Shown here: piece after piece, positions 1 to 11,800 of the stretch
Numbering within the stretch: position 1 is the first letter of the stretch
Layout of the letters: the number at the start of each line of letters is the position of its first letter
Assembly: GCF_048564905.1 (NCBI RefSeq)
Contig: NC_132996.1
Span: 62,904,501-62,968,500, forward strand
Origin: Vicugna pacos
Lineage: Eukaryota > Chordata > Mammalia > Artiodactyla > Camelidae
Reading direction: 5' to 3'
Length of the DNA: 64,000 bases
Translations under genes and position numbers: made by a program
The notes under the pieces: generated by a model
The model's database searches: none
Told to the model about the DNA's origin: nothing
The model's input: only the letters and a program-made list of their open reading frames with translations

Positions 1-534
1 AGAAAGAGCCAGTAATCGGGCATCCATCATTAAAGGATGCTGACACCAGACTCCAACTAGTCCGGTCAACTTCTCCTGCTCTCTGTCCCCTCTTCCTTCC
101 ACCCTGGCCTTTGATCCGGGACCGGCCACACACAGCAGTGAGCGTGGGAAAGGAGGTGCCGCGATGAAGTGAGAATTGGATTTGCCCCCTTTCACCACTC
201 AGGCTCCAGAGCCCAGGATGAAGGAAGGAAGATGTTTTAATTTGGAAAGGGGTGTGTTGCTGGACATTACAGTGGACTTGACATTTTGATACTTGGAAAA
301 GGAGAACATTTGTTTCTTCTGAGCGAAAGGAAAAACTCTTAGACCTGTCTGTGATGGCAGGGAGCGGCAGGAAAGGCTGGAATAACACAGCAGCATTTTG
401 AAGGGGCAATAATGAAAGTGAGTAAGGCTGCCTCCTGCTTCTGTCCTGTGAACATCAGCTCCTTTACGAAACTGGTCACAAAGCTTCGGCAGGTTTGGCA
501 TTATTCTCCCTGGCTTATCGGTTGAGTTAAAAGA
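1..534. other. Intergenic sequence, no gene seen
   Basis: Anonymous sequence. The short open frames here have no recognisable domain or start context. I see no repeat that I can name. Confidence 0.5.
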
Positions 535-780
535 CAGTCCTAAACAACCAGGGCCTACTGTCAGGCACAGGGAACTAGACCCAATTTCCTTTAAGAACCT
601 GTAATGGAAAAGAACCTGAAATGTGTGTGTGTGTGTGTGCGTGTGTGTATGTGTGTGTGTGTCTGTGTGTGTGTGTGTGCATATATGTTAGTTTATATAT
701 AACTGAATCACTTTGCTGTACACTTGAAACTAACACTCTAAATCAACTACATGTCAATAAAAAATAAAATTAAAAAAACA
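535..780 (+). mobile_element. LINE L1 3' end (5'-truncated)
   Basis: The stretch carries the phrases of the L1 3' untranslated tail seen in artiodactyl L1s: a 'cctactgt...cacagggaact' block, a (TG)n stretch at about 622-680, then 'aactgaatcactttgctgt' and an A-rich end near 760-780. Only the last roughly 250 bases are present. It is on the plus strand and inactive. Confidence 0.8.
622..680. repeat. (TG)n microsatellite
   Basis: This is a nearly pure TG dinucleotide run with a few interruptions (GC, TA, TC). It lies inside the L1 tail, where such tracts commonly grow. Confidence 0.9.
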
Positions 781-1059
781 GACAACCCTAAAATCACAAA
801 ACTCAAGTGAGCGATCTAGGATTCTTAATCCAGGATTAGAACGTGGGTGACTTCTCCACAACTCCAGCTCCTTCCTGCTCCATGCTGCCTCCACTCCCCT
901 TCCCATTACCACATTGCAAAGTCCTGGAAAGGAAGAAATATTCGGGAATCTGAAACACTATACACTTACCCTGTAACACCTTGGTTTGAAAATGTTGCTG
1001 TCTCCACTAAGTGGTTTTTGCCTAAGTTGTTCTCTTTATTTTTATGTACCTGGTAGGTT

Positions 1060-1760
1060 GGTTACTTTTCCCAACTTTGGAGAAGTTGCCATTTGTAGGA
1101 GCTTGTCCCATGTGTGTGCCTGCAGAGCACACCCCTCTCATCCCCAGGGCTCTGTGCCCTAGGGGTACCCCCCACGAGGGCTGTGAGGGTCTGTCTGTTG
1201 TGGTGGGCTGACGGCCTGGGCAGCCTGGTGGGCTTGGTTGACCCCCAGTCCGGTTAGTTACCAAATCACTAGCAGATGGAACACGGTCAGGAGGTGGTTG
1301 ACTGTGGAATCCTTGGGGGCCCCGGGGCTAGTGATGGGGTACTGGTGGGTGGAGTCAGGGTCCAGGAGACCCCAGGGCTGTTGCTCACCCACTGGTAGTC
1401 CTGGGCTCATGGCAGCCTACTGGGGGGCAGAGCTGGGTCTTGGGCTCTGGTTGCAGGGCCCAGAGGTCCCAGAGCTGGTTTTGGATCCCTGGCGGGTGGG
1501 GTCGGTTCCTTACACAGTTGTCTGCAGGGGTCCAAGTGTCTTGAAGCTTGTGTTAGCCTTCTAGTGGGTGGGATCAGGGCCCTGCTGGTCCCTGGGCAAG
1601 GTCTGGCTTGCTAATGGGTGGGCTGGGTCCAAAGGCTATGAAGCTACAGTTTTCTCACAGCTGATGTCTGCCCACTGGTGGGTGAAGCTGGGCCCTGGCT
1701 AGAGCAGGCTCACTGGTAAGTGGGGCCAGCCGAGCCAGTCCCAGGGTAGGGTCATTCACT
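1060..1760. repeat. GC-rich degenerate tandem repeat (minisatellite-like)
   Basis: The phrase 'ctggtgggtgg' followed by a 'gtcagggtcc' or 'gctgggtcc' type block recurs at about 1340, 1415, 1487, 1560, 1614, 1674 and 1711, giving degenerate units of very roughly 55-75 bp. The stretch is far richer in G and C than its neighbours and is strand-skewed (G/T on plus). A 108-codon open frame at 1238-1564 is a by-product of the repeat: it has no domain and is rich in G, P, L and W. Such tracts also occur inside some LTRs, so an LTR origin is possible. I could not assign a family. Confidence 0.6.
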
Positions 1761-3140
1761 GAACAGGTTTTATTAAGAGGCAGCAAGATACGTTTACAGT
1801 TTATGAAGTAATTCCACATGCCTTCTCTAGTTTAATCTTTACAGTGGTCTTATGATAAGGTAGCCACTATCACTGCTTCCATTTATCTTGTTATGGGCTT
1901 GACTGATACACCAAAAGGGTGGTGAACATTAGCACATCTTAGACCTGCTATCCTATAAACCCTGAGGGCATTTCTATTGCCATGACATTGTAATGCCATC
2001 TACAAATGCTGATCCATTTCCTCAGTGAAACACTCTTTTTTTTTTTTTTTTAGTCTCTTCATTCCAAAGGGAAAAGCCACAGCCAGACCAAGAGAGGTAA
2101 GATAGAAGTGGGCACCCTTCCTGGGTCTCTAAGAGGATGGGAAGACCCTGGCAGGGGTGACCGCTCTCCCCATTCAGTGGTGGTCCGTCACTGCACTCAG
2201 ACCTGAAGGCTGCCCAGCACTCAACACGCACAGGAGTCAAAACCATCCAACTGAGCTGCATGGATGTACTTCCTCATGATGCTACAAATGTACTGACCTT
2301 ACTAAAAACAGGTAGATCTAGACTGTGACCCACCTCCAACCACGGCATTTCCCTGTGCAGTCCTGACTGGGGAAGGACTTCATTGTCAGGGTTTAGAAGG
2401 CGCTGTCCTATGTACAACCAAGCCCCAAACCAGAGACGTTTAGTTAATCCTCTAAACGTCTACCAGAAAACTGAATCCTGAGAAAATATTGTCTTACCTC
2501 ATTAGGTCAGAAGCTCTTTCAGGTGTGAAATGCATCAGAGATAAACCCTAGGACCTTTATTAGTGTAAACAGTGCCCATCTCTCAGAGTTGAACACAGGT
2601 CCATCACAGTCCCTGACACACACACAGTCCCTGTGTCAAGGCCATCCCCAGAACTGGTGTGCACAGCCAAGAGCTTCATTCCATTTAGGAGGTTAGACAT
2701 AATCCCCACATCATTTTGTTGCCTATTGATGGGAGCTAGATGTGTGTGTAAAACCCAGCACAAAAATTTTTAACTTCCCATTTTTGGGAATTGGAATTTT
2801 TGCCAAGGAGTCAGCAGAAAAAGAAAATGTATTAGCAGAATGATTTAAACAATTAGTAACTGATATTAAATAATAACATCATTTGGAAAATAACTGGACT
2901 GTGAGGTGTCTGAGAGAAACAAAATTAAGTGGAGTGTGGGTTTGAACGGTAATAAAAGATCACATGCAGGGCTTAATGAATCCACATCGGTGACTAGATG
3001 AATGAGTAATTGGATGGATGAATGGTTAAAGGGGTGCCACCAAGCCCCCAAACACTCTCAGGTGGCCTGGAATCTTAGGAATCTACACAATTGGTCTGTT
3101 CTCTTTGATTCCTCCCCCAGTGTCCTTTGGAGATAGGAAT
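1761..3140. other. Intergenic sequence downstream of the first OR gene
   Basis: No gene is recognised. A short T-run lies at 2036-2052. The part at 1770-1950 resembles a degraded minus-strand MIR (a run like 'taatctttacagtggtcttatgataaggtagc' shape), but the match is weak. The sequence just below 3141 would hold the 3' UTR of the OR gene. Confidence 0.4.
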
Positions 3141-4082
3141 CTAGGCCCTCCAGAACTTCCTCTTTGTGACCATCCTGTGGATGGCATCTTTGACCTCCTT
3201 GTTCCTCAAGCTGTAGATAAGTGGGTTCAACATGGGGATGACTGAGGTGTAAAACACCGACACCACTTTATTGAGATCCAGGGAGAAACTTGCACTAGGC
3301 CGCACATAAATGAAGAAGAGAGTACCATACAGGATGGAGACGGCCGTCAGGTGAGACGAGCAGGTGGAAAACGCTTTGTGTCTCCCCTCAGCAGAGCGGA
3401 TCTTCAGGATGGCGATGAGGATGCAGATGTAGGAGACCAGGATGGTCAGGCCGCTGAAGACTCCCACAGCTCCCGCCACCACAAAGACGACTAACTTGTT
3501 GAGCCTGGTGTCAGTGCACACGAGGGAAAGCAGAGGGGACATATCACAGAAGAAATGGTTGATGACATTAGGGCCACAAAAAGGGAGGCGAAATGCATTT
3601 GTTGTGTGCGTCATGGTATTCACGAACCCGATGGCATAGGGACCAGCCACCAGCTGGATACAGAGTCTCCGGGACATGGCAACTGAATACAATAATGGGT
3701 TGCAGATGGCGACATAGCGGTCATAGGCCATGGATGCCAGGAGAAAACACTCTGCCGCCACAAAGAACCCAAAGAACCACTGCTGCAAAGCACAGCCCAG
3801 GAAGGAGATGGCTTTCCTCTTCGCAAAGAAGTCGGCGAGCATCTTGGGGCTCACGGCTGAGGAGAAGCAGATGTCCACAAAGGACAGGTGGCTGAGGAAA
3901 AAGTACATGGGAGTGTGAAGGCGGGCATCGATCTGTATCAGAGCAACCATCCCCAAGTTTCCGGTTAGGTTGATGACGTAGAAACTCAGAAGGAACAGGA
4001 AGAGAAGCACCTGCAGGCGAGGGTTGTAAGTCAAACCTCTGAAAATGAACTCAGTGACCCGCGTGTAGTTTTCACTGGCCAT
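3141..4082 (-). CDS. Olfactory receptor, class II, intact (OR-1)
   Basis: This gene encodes an odorant-sensing seven-helix GPCR of the olfactory neuron cilium, which signals through G-olf and adenylate cyclase. The 313-residue product has the usual OR length and all family marks. There is an N-glycosylation site N5-Y-T, GN at 41-42 in helix 1, and [16 protein letters not shown] at 55-70. C97 can pair with the loop-2 cysteines C169, C179 and C189. [10 protein letters not shown] is at 118-127, SY at 217-218, KAFSTCSSH at 236-244 and [12 protein letters not shown] at 283-294. The tail is short and basic. The coding region is one exon, as usual for ORs, and the ATG has G at -3 and +4. It is very similar to the gene at 14843-15787. 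The wording places it in the family 5/8/9 branch. A 9S-like subfamily is my guess, so no symbol is given. Confidence 0.96.
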   Translation of the reverse strand: MASENYTRVTEFIFRGLTYNPRLQVLLFLFLLSFYVINLTGNLGMVALIQIDARLHTPMYFFLSHLSFVDICFSSAVSPKMLADFFAKRKAISFLGCALQQWFFGFFVAAECFLLASMAYDRYVAICNPLLYSVAMSRRLCIQLVAGPYAIGFVNTMTHTTNAFRLPFCGPNVINHFFCDMSPLLSLVCTDTRLNKLVVFVVAGAVGVFSGLTILVSYICILIAILKIRSAEGRHKAFSTCSSHLTAVSILYGTLFFIYVRPSASFSLDLNKVVSVFYTSVIPMLNPLIYSLRNKEVKDAIHRMVTKRKFWRA

Positions 4083-4142
4083 GTCCGATGCGGGTTTCCA
4101 CCGCGGAGGGCAGAGGCATCACAACAGATTGGGTGGACGGAT

Positions 4143-4160
4143 CTTCAAAAGGAGGACATA
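4143..4160 (-). promoter_or_regulatory. Candidate splice acceptor of OR-1
   Basis: On the minus strand a pyrimidine-rich stretch ends in 'tttgaag' about 60 bases before the ATG. OR genes usually splice a non-coding 5' exon to the coding exon, so this is a plausible acceptor. The pyrimidine tract is shorter than at the second OR gene. Confidence 0.35.
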
Positions 4161-4529
4161 GGAGAGCATTGGAGAGGATATGACTTAGCTACACACTACG
4201 GCTAAGGAAATACAGGCAAGATAGAGGCAGCACAAAAGATCAGACCTGAAGCTACCATATTTTAAGACTCTACAGAACTCTGTCAATATATGGATGAGAA
4301 AACGTCAGCCTAGAAGCTCGAGTTCCTGTAACTAAACGATAGCAGAGGTGGTTCCAGAATAAACCCAGTAACTGCAGCTTCAGTGAGTTCACCAGGTGGA
4401 CGCACACCTGGTGAAGGGACGCAGGAGAGTGGAAAGGAGGCAAGCTGGAGAAGAAGGAACAGCCACTCCGTTTCAGGCTGAATGCTGTGCGCTTGGTGAT
4501 GGTACAACCCAAGGCTAAGTGTATGTTCT

Positions 4530-4700
4530 CCAGTGGCCCTGGAATCTACCCGTCTGGCCCTGGGACCCCTGACTTTTCTTCATCTGTGAGGCAGGATTAA
4601 TAATAGTAACACCTATGTTGTAAATTGTTGTGAGGATTAAATGAGATAATGCACGCAAAGTAGCATCTTATTAAGAACCAAGATAAGTGCAGAATAATTG
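4530..4700 (+). repeat. MIR SINE remnant
   Basis: The block 'ttcatctgtgaggcaggat...aataatagtaacacctatgtt...gttgtgaggattaaatgagataatg' has the order of the MIR core and 3' half. It is old and degraded, on the plus strand. Confidence 0.7.
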
Positions 4701-4837
4701 TTGGTATTTTTGCCTTATGTACTCCCTTTAATAAGCCTGAAAACTAAATATCTTTATTTCACCTTATTTTTTAATGCTATCTTTGATTTTTAATTATTAT
4801 TTTTTATTTATTTTTCTTTGACAGGAGGGAGGTAGTT

Positions 4838-4941
4838 AAGTTAATTAATTAATTAATTAATTAACGAAGGTACTGAGGATTCAGCCCAGGACCTCGTGCA
4901 TACTGAGCACACACTCTACCACTGAGCTTTACCCTCCCCCC
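4838..4941 (-). mobile_element. Camelid Vic-type tRNA-derived SINE
   Basis: Read on the minus strand it begins 'gggggagggtaaagctcag', followed by 'tggtagagtgtgtgctcag', 'caggtcctgggctgaatcc' type B-box sequence and a (TTAA)n tail at 4838-4864. The A box and B box are those of a tRNA-like pol III promoter. This body is characteristic of camelid genomes and is the main clue to the host. Confidence 0.8.
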
Positions 4942-7075
4942 ATTATTTCACTTTACATAAGAGGAAGACTGAAGATCAAGGCGTGCTCATAATGCTAGCA
5001 AATGGCAGAAATGGGCTTAGAACATGTATCGGTCAAAACAGACTGTGCTCGTTCCTTCTTCACACTGTGGAAATGTTTCCTGTGTCTTCACAGTTCCTTT
5101 CACCTCAATGAACATCAAAATTCATTGCAATATGAGTACAGGATAATGCATTTTTGGCTTCCTACTCCTGGTGTTAGGTTCTAGCCACCGGTCATTGGTA
5201 GGAAGGCCACTGGATAATAGCGTGTCAAGCTTAATATCCCCTTTATGGAAACAGTATAGGGAAGAAGCTGGGAAAAGAGCCTAAATTATACCACTTCTGT
5301 ACCATCCATATGTCCTTTTTCACCCACTATAAGGGTAACCTTGGTTACGTCAGCTGATCTCTTTGAACCTGAGTTGCTTCATTCATTCAGTGTGGCTAAA
5401 ACCCTTGATCTCCCAGAATTCTCATCCACTTAGAATGAGAGGGTCGATGAGCGCTCAGAAAACTTCTTATACTTTACTTTTAACTTTTCTTTTTTACCAG
5501 ACCATGAACACTGGAATTCAACAGCAGCCTTATGCTAGACAGTTTCCTTCACTTCTCTAACTTGAAATTGATCATTCGACTTTAGCAAGGCCTCCTCTGA
5601 GGGCAAATACTACAGCTAACGTGACACCCTTCACTACAGGGGAATTAAAGAAAAAGATGGATTAGCCAGTCAAGCTGTCCACCCATCACACGCACCTCTT
5701 GCTCAAGTCTCTTCAAGAGTCTAACAACTCCTCCAGGATCAGTCACTATTGTCAGTGCTAATTCTCAGTCTTCCACCTGACAATTGCCCAGAGGTCCTCA
5801 ACGCTTCCTTGTCAGTCTCGGTTCCTAAGCCTGCCCAAGCCTTCTCTGCACATTTTAATGTCTCGGTTTTTCTTTGTGGCTTGGTGCTTAGGATAGAATG
5901 TAGTGCTCCATATGGGGTGGGGACACAACCAGACCTCAGGTTCAGAGCCCAAGGATAATATCAGCACAGCCCATGACAGCCTTGTCTGAGCAAGGACATC
6001 ACCCCGGTGGTTTAGACCGGGTTGTGAGTTGAATTCAGTGCTACTTTTCCCCTGACCCTGCTGCTGCAGAGTGTCTGTCCCATTTTATACTTACTGATTA
6101 TAGTTTGACCCAGTTGCAGAACCTAAACCTATCTCCCCATGTCACCCCTTCTGAGATCTTCCTCAGTCATCAAACAATGAGGAGGATCATGCTGATCTCG
6201 GCCAGGAACCACATATATCGCTTATTTTGACCCCACTTTCATTTATGTTCTCCTAACTTGCTAAAAGTCAGGTAGAAAGAAGAACAGATAATGATGCAGA
6301 AGGTCGCAACTTACGTTGTAAAGGGCTCCCTCTTCTTTAAAGATGACGTGAAGAACTAAAGCAAAACTGAGCCAAGTTTCCCAGGGTTCATCTCTTCCCT
6401 TAACGTGGCTACCTCCACAAACACAAAAACAGGTCAGAATTTTCAATCGTCATTTAATTTTATTCGGTATTTTCTTCCAAAAAGAAAACATGGAAGACTC
6501 CACTGTAACACATATTCAGCAGCTTCATCAATTAGCTAAAAGCTCCCTGGACCAATTGCATCATTTTGTCTTTCTTGTTGCTATGGAAGATGCTCGCTCC
6601 CCAAAGTGTACCATATCCTGGGAATGAGCTGCTAAGGGAAAGATCAATTGAAGTTTGCTTCATAGCATAAGGAAGCCCCATGAGATCTATCTTCTGGTGA
6701 TTTTATGTTTGTTTCTAACTGAATATAGGCTGTCCATTTTCTCTAGTTCCAAGCTAAGCAAGGAGACTCTATGGAATCCTTTGTAAATGAAAGTAGCAGA
6801 GACGATGGTGCCACTGGAGGATGTAGCTTTCCCCGTCCTTCTTTCTTCTGCATTAATGTTTTGGGAACAAGGGCAAAGAATGTGGAAAATGGACTTTGCT
6901 CAAACACAGCATTCACCACACATTGCCAAAGAAGCTCATCCTCCTGAGACTTTGTCCAAAACACATAAAGAGTTTTAGATGCATCAGGTAGTCTGTCAAT
7001 TTCATTTGCTTAAAGAAATGTCACCTGAAGCCCTCTGCTCTGTTTCCACATCTAGTGCACAGTTATCATCTTGGG
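4942..7075. other. Intergenic sequence, upstream of OR-1
   Basis: No gene is recognised. Small open frames (for example at 5749-5958) have no homology that I can see. The sequence is of mixed composition, with no clear repeat family. Confidence 0.4.
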
Positions 7076-7489
7076 ATGTCCTTTAAACATAATTCTTCAT
7101 GTGTGCATCATGGGTGAAAACACGCGTAAAAGAGATGGGTGTGCCTGTGCCTGAGCATGAGGAGTGCATGCTGTCAGTCAGCCTGAGCGCTTAGAGAACG
7201 TAAACCATCAGTAACCAATCACGAAATCGCCCCCTAAGCCAGGATATAAAAACAGGAAACACAAAGGATATAAAAACAGGAAACACAAAGGAGTGGCGCC
7301 ATTTTTTTTCCCTCTCTTGGATTGGCCTGCTCCCAATTCTCAGGGTGTACTCTATTTCACCACCTTTTTACTTCACTAATAAAATCTTCTGTTTATATAA
7401 CGCTATGTATCTCTTGTTAGAAATTCATTATTTTTTGGGGGGGGTGACTAAGAACCCAGGTAACTTTTATTCCCCTACTTTTACTAACA
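7076..7489 (+). mobile_element. Solo LTR of an endogenous retrovirus (fossil)
   Basis: The stretch has the order of a gammaretrovirus-like (ERV1-type) LTR: an upstream U3-like part, a TATA-like segment around 7246-7272 that is present as a direct duplication of about 24 bp, a CT-rich start of R, and an AATAAA-type signal near 7378. It ends near 7489. No internal retroviral genes lie beside it, so it looks like a solo LTR. It is an old fossil, and its ends are approximate. Confidence 0.55.
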
Positions 7490-9500
7490 GAAGGTCCAGG
7501 GAAGGATTAAGTTAAATTCAAGGGAAACTCCGATGTTGCAGATCATTTAGAATGATTAACCACTTCGGTAGAAATGACACTTGGCAGCAGACAGTAGGGG
7601 AGTCATCTGTGGAAGGAAATCTGTTTAGTGAAGTTGATGCATTTAAACTGTTTAGTCTTTTATTATCTTAATACTGACCACTACTTCTCAAAATGTTTAT
7701 CTGTATTTATGCAGGCACCATTCAGACGAAAATATAAGTATTTTTTTCTTGTACCATAGGAGAGAATTACAGTGGACACCCAGGGATTTATGGAAACATA
7801 GTTTAAGAAATAAGAACTTAACCAATAAAGTGCTATGAAGTATATTACTCAACTGGGAACTGTCAGAGTGAGGAATGTCAGGGAAAAGAAACCACAAATT
7901 GAATGAAGTGACTCCCGTTGGCAATTTATATAGAAAATTTCCATTGACAAATTACCAGATTCTTATAAGGATTTTTTTTCAAATTTACATTTCATTGAAA
8001 AAATAGATTATCAATGTATATAAAACATTTCATTAGTAAATATACCAAGAAAAATTCAAAAAGTGGTAAGCGGGACATAAAAGTCCAGGCGTACTGACCT
8101 ACTAAGTAGAAGACACTGTAGAACAGTAAGAGTTAGAACCGGGTGATTCTGGGACCAAAGCAGAAGACTGAATAAAACAGATGTCAGTAAGACTTCATAC
8201 ATATGACAAGGGGTACAGTTGGATGAAGGGAAAAGAGAGCTTGAGAACAAAGAAGAATTTATCTGACATCTGCGTCTGCCATTTCCTGCGAGGCATCAGG
8301 AACGTCACTGCCCTCTTAGGACCCTCAGTTTTCCTTGTCTCTTGAATGAGGGCGATTCCTACCTTACACAGTTATCTTAAAATAATCTTTACAGGACTTA
8401 CAACATCACTCGCTACTTAAGAATTTTACATCACCTCTTCTTAAAGAGTGTTTTAGTAGCTCAACAGACAGTAGCATTTTACAATTACCATTATTATTAA
8501 TAGTCAAGTATTATTTCATGAAGAAAAAAATGATTACTCTTTAGGTATTTTTTAATTCCTGAATAATTAGATCAAAATACAAGTATACAAAACCATAAAA
8601 CACAAAAACAAATATTTGCCAAACACTCCAATCTATGGTCAATATGTATCTAAAGATGAATATAGTAATAAAAAAGTTTTAAAAATACATAATTTTATTT
8701 TTTAAAGTTGCAAAGGATAGACTAGACAATATTTGCAGCTAACGTTAAAAAGTCTTTTATTATCATTATGGTGACGTAAGGAATTATAAGAATGTTGATG
8801 GAGTAAAAATCTCTGAACCATGTGTTTCCAGAACAAGAGTGCCATACTTCTGTTATGTATAATAAGAAAATCATTTTCCCCCTTTATGCTTTAGTTTCAC
8901 AAAATAAGAAAATGAAAATAACAATGTTAGAAAAGATGAGAGATTTTAAATTTTTATGTGTCATGAACTTTAAAGAATCTGTAAGACATTTCTTTTCCTG
9001 TACGGAGGTCCAAAGACACAAAACTTGAATACAATTTCACAGCCTTTCAAAATTAGCTCTTAGACTTTCAAAAGCTTTTTCCAAGCCTACTATGTTCACA
9101 GTGCTTTTGATTATGAAAAGAAACGTTAGTGGACAATTTTATTGTGATTGACACGCTGATGCTGCCACCTAGTGGCCCAGTCTAACAGCATCTTAAAAAG
9201 GAACCACGTCAGTCATTGCACAAGAAATGGTGCCTACTCTTTATTTGAACAAGCCTATACTCACAGAGACCGTGTTAATAGGGGGTGAATAAAGAGCAGA
9301 AGGGAGGGGGGTTCATTAAGAATGTGAAATAGTGCATCTCATGGTGCTGAAAGTATAACAACTTTAACAAACTTTGATCCTTGTGTTCAAAAATAATACT
9401 AAATATTTAAAACTAAGTTTTTAAGAATTTAGAGAATAAGGTCATTTTGACGGTACCTTTATTAAAATGAAATCGGAGTAGGACTAATACCAGCCTTAAA
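7490..9500. other. Intergenic, AT-rich
   Basis: No gene is seen. A MIR-like plus-strand fragment lies near 8270-8400 ('ccctcagttttccttgtct...gaatgagggcgattcctacc'). The rest is AT-rich, probably old decayed repeats that I cannot name. Confidence 0.4.
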
Positions 9501-9514
9501 AGTTAATGATTTTT

Positions 9515-10307
9515 TCATTCAAAAGTCTACAAACAATAAATGCTGGAGAGGTTGTAGAGAAAAAGGAACCCTCCTACACTGTTGGTGGGAATGTAAATTG
9601 GTGCAGCCACTACCGAGGACAGTATGGAGGTTCCTTGAAAAAATAAAAATAGACTTACTGTATGATCCAGCAATCCCACTCCTGGGCATATATGCAGAGA
9701 AAACTGTAATTCTACAAGACTCATGCGTCCCAATGTTCACAGCTATTTACAATAGTCAAGACATGGAAACAACCTATATGTCCATCGACAGATGAATGGA
9801 TAAAGGTGTGGTATATATCTACAATGTAATATTACTCAGCCATAAAGAATAATGAAATAATGCATTTGCAGCAACATAGATGGCCTTAGAAATCACCATT
9901 CTAAGTGAAGTAAGTTAGACAGAGAAAGACAAATTTCATATGATGTCGCTTATATTTGGAAACTTAAAAAAAAAAGATACAAATCTTATTTACAAACCAA
10001 AAGAAGACTCATAGACATAGAAAATAAACTGGTTACTGGGGGGAAAAGCAAGGGGAGGGATAGATTAGGAGTTTGGGATTAACATATATACATTACTATA
10101 TATGAAATAGATAAACAATAAGGACCTACTGTATTTATAGCACAGGGAACTATATTCAATTTCTCATAATAAGCCATAATAGAAAAGAAAATGAAAAAAT
10201 ATATATGTATGTATATATATATATATAAAACTGAATTGCTTTGCTGTATTCCTGAAACTAACATTGTAAACTGGCTACACTTTCATAAAATTAGAATAAA
10301 AAAAAAA
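9515..10307 (+). mobile_element. LINE L1 3' end with ORF2 terminus
   Basis: It contains the end of L1 ORF2, recognised by 'ctccagcaatcccactcctggg'-type sequence around 9660-9690 and the 'aacataga tgg' block. The L1 3' UTR follows, with 'ttgctgtattcctgaaacta' and an A tail at 10297-10307. Two small (TA)n runs lie at 10200-10226. It is truncated at its 5' end, decayed, and on the plus strand. Confidence 0.9.
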
Positions 10308-11385
10308 GTGAGTGATGTTTTATCACATTCTCTCCAAAATGAACTCAGATAGATTTAACAAACTTCTAGTGAATAACCTCTTCAGTGTCACATATTGGCC
10401 CAGACTGCAAAGATAAAGAAGTAGTGTTTACCCGGGACATATGATAAGGGAGGATTCTTCTGTTTCTAGGCTACTAAAATTTTATCAAATTAATCAGGAG
10501 CAGACGATGTCTTATGTCTTCCTAAAATTTATAAAGATGATCATGTGGAATTTTTGTTAGCCTCAAGAATATCAGTAAGAAGAAGAATAGAAATATCAGT
10601 CACAATCTTCTGAGCATTCATCTACAAAATCTTATTTAATTTTATATTAATATAGTACCCTACATAATGTTGTCCCCATCTCATAAATGACTATAAGAAA
10701 TTTTTTGTTTAAATTATCTGTAATATTAGATACTGATTATTTTGAATTTTGCAATACGTAGTCTTACTTGCATAACCTGAACATAATTGTGACATTTCCA
10801 TTTAAATTAATTCTCCTTCTCTCTCTCTCCCTCTCTCTCACACACACCCCTAAGCATATTAAAAATAAATGTTTTCTTTTTCATGTAGGGTTTCTCACAT
10901 TGGTAGAGGATAGGAAAGTATGAAAATGGTCTCTTTCTTGTTCAAAAACATCTTCTTTAAACTCTTCTCTCTATTTCCTCAAAGTTCCATTTCAATATGT
11001 TTATCTGTCTGACCAGATCTCCCATTTCCCTTCTTTGGCAACAGAACCACTCTTTATCATAGAAAACTTGTCCATCCCATACCCAGTGGGGCTATCAATC
11101 ACGACACCCTGCCTCCCCCAAACCAGAGGTAAGCACTTGGTCTAGGAGAGGAAGTCAGTGACGGCCCCAACACTCTGGACACAGCCACCAGATCAGTAAG
11201 CAAGAACTGAGCCAAACTTACAGCATTGGTTTCTCTTGAAGGGTGTCAAATGGAGAGGGAGAAAATGAACAGAAACATTTTCTCCCCTATCTTTTGAATT
11301 TCATTATCTTTTAATGCACTAAACCTAACAATCAAGCCAAGAGTCAACCAAAGTGCAGTGAGGATGCTCCGTTCCCACCCTCTGT
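10308..11385. other. Intergenic, AT-rich
   Basis: No gene is seen. A short (CT)n(CA)n simple repeat lies at 10813-10846. The remainder is anonymous. Confidence 0.4.
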
Positions 11386-11800
11386 CTCCATTTGTGTCCG
11401 TTTGAGTTAGGATTTCCTATTTCTATGATAGTAAACTCAAAATAACAGTAACTGTCAAAAAACATTTAAAGGGATTTATCTTCTCTGTCATAAAATATAT
11501 CTAGAGGTAGCCAACATAGGGCTGATACGGCTGATATACAACATCAGGAACACAAAAGTTCCCTCGTGGTCCAAGATGACTGCTTAAGGTCCAGCTATTA
11601 AAGCTGCATTCCAGGCCATGCAGTACAGCTTGTCCTAGTGGAGTCTCCAGACATTATGAGATGAATAAAATCTAAGACTCTGAGACCCACATTGTTGCTG
11701 TCATCAGTTCAGCTCCCCAGGGCTGCAAGAGTCAAGTATTATGCGAGGAGGATACTGGACTGTGCCTTGGATCAATTACGGAGCTGAGACTCAGAGTAGC
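11386..11800. repeat. Probable old interspersed repeat, family not assigned
   Basis: Phrases such as 'agggctgatacggctgat' and 'cgtggtccaagatgactgc' recall a medium-reiterated mammalian repeat in which a 'ggtccaagatggctgc' block is conserved. I could not name the family. A RepeatMasker run would settle it. Confidence 0.35.

Noticed and set aside
1238-1564. 108-codon open frame in a GC-rich stretch
   Set aside because: It follows from the stop-poor, G-rich tandem repeat. No domain, no splice context.
3442-3895. Plus-strand and second minus-strand open frames across OR-1 (and similar ones across the other ORs)
   Set aside because: They are shadows of the receptor frame. Their translations carry no family features, and the same shadow frames recur in every OR paralogue.
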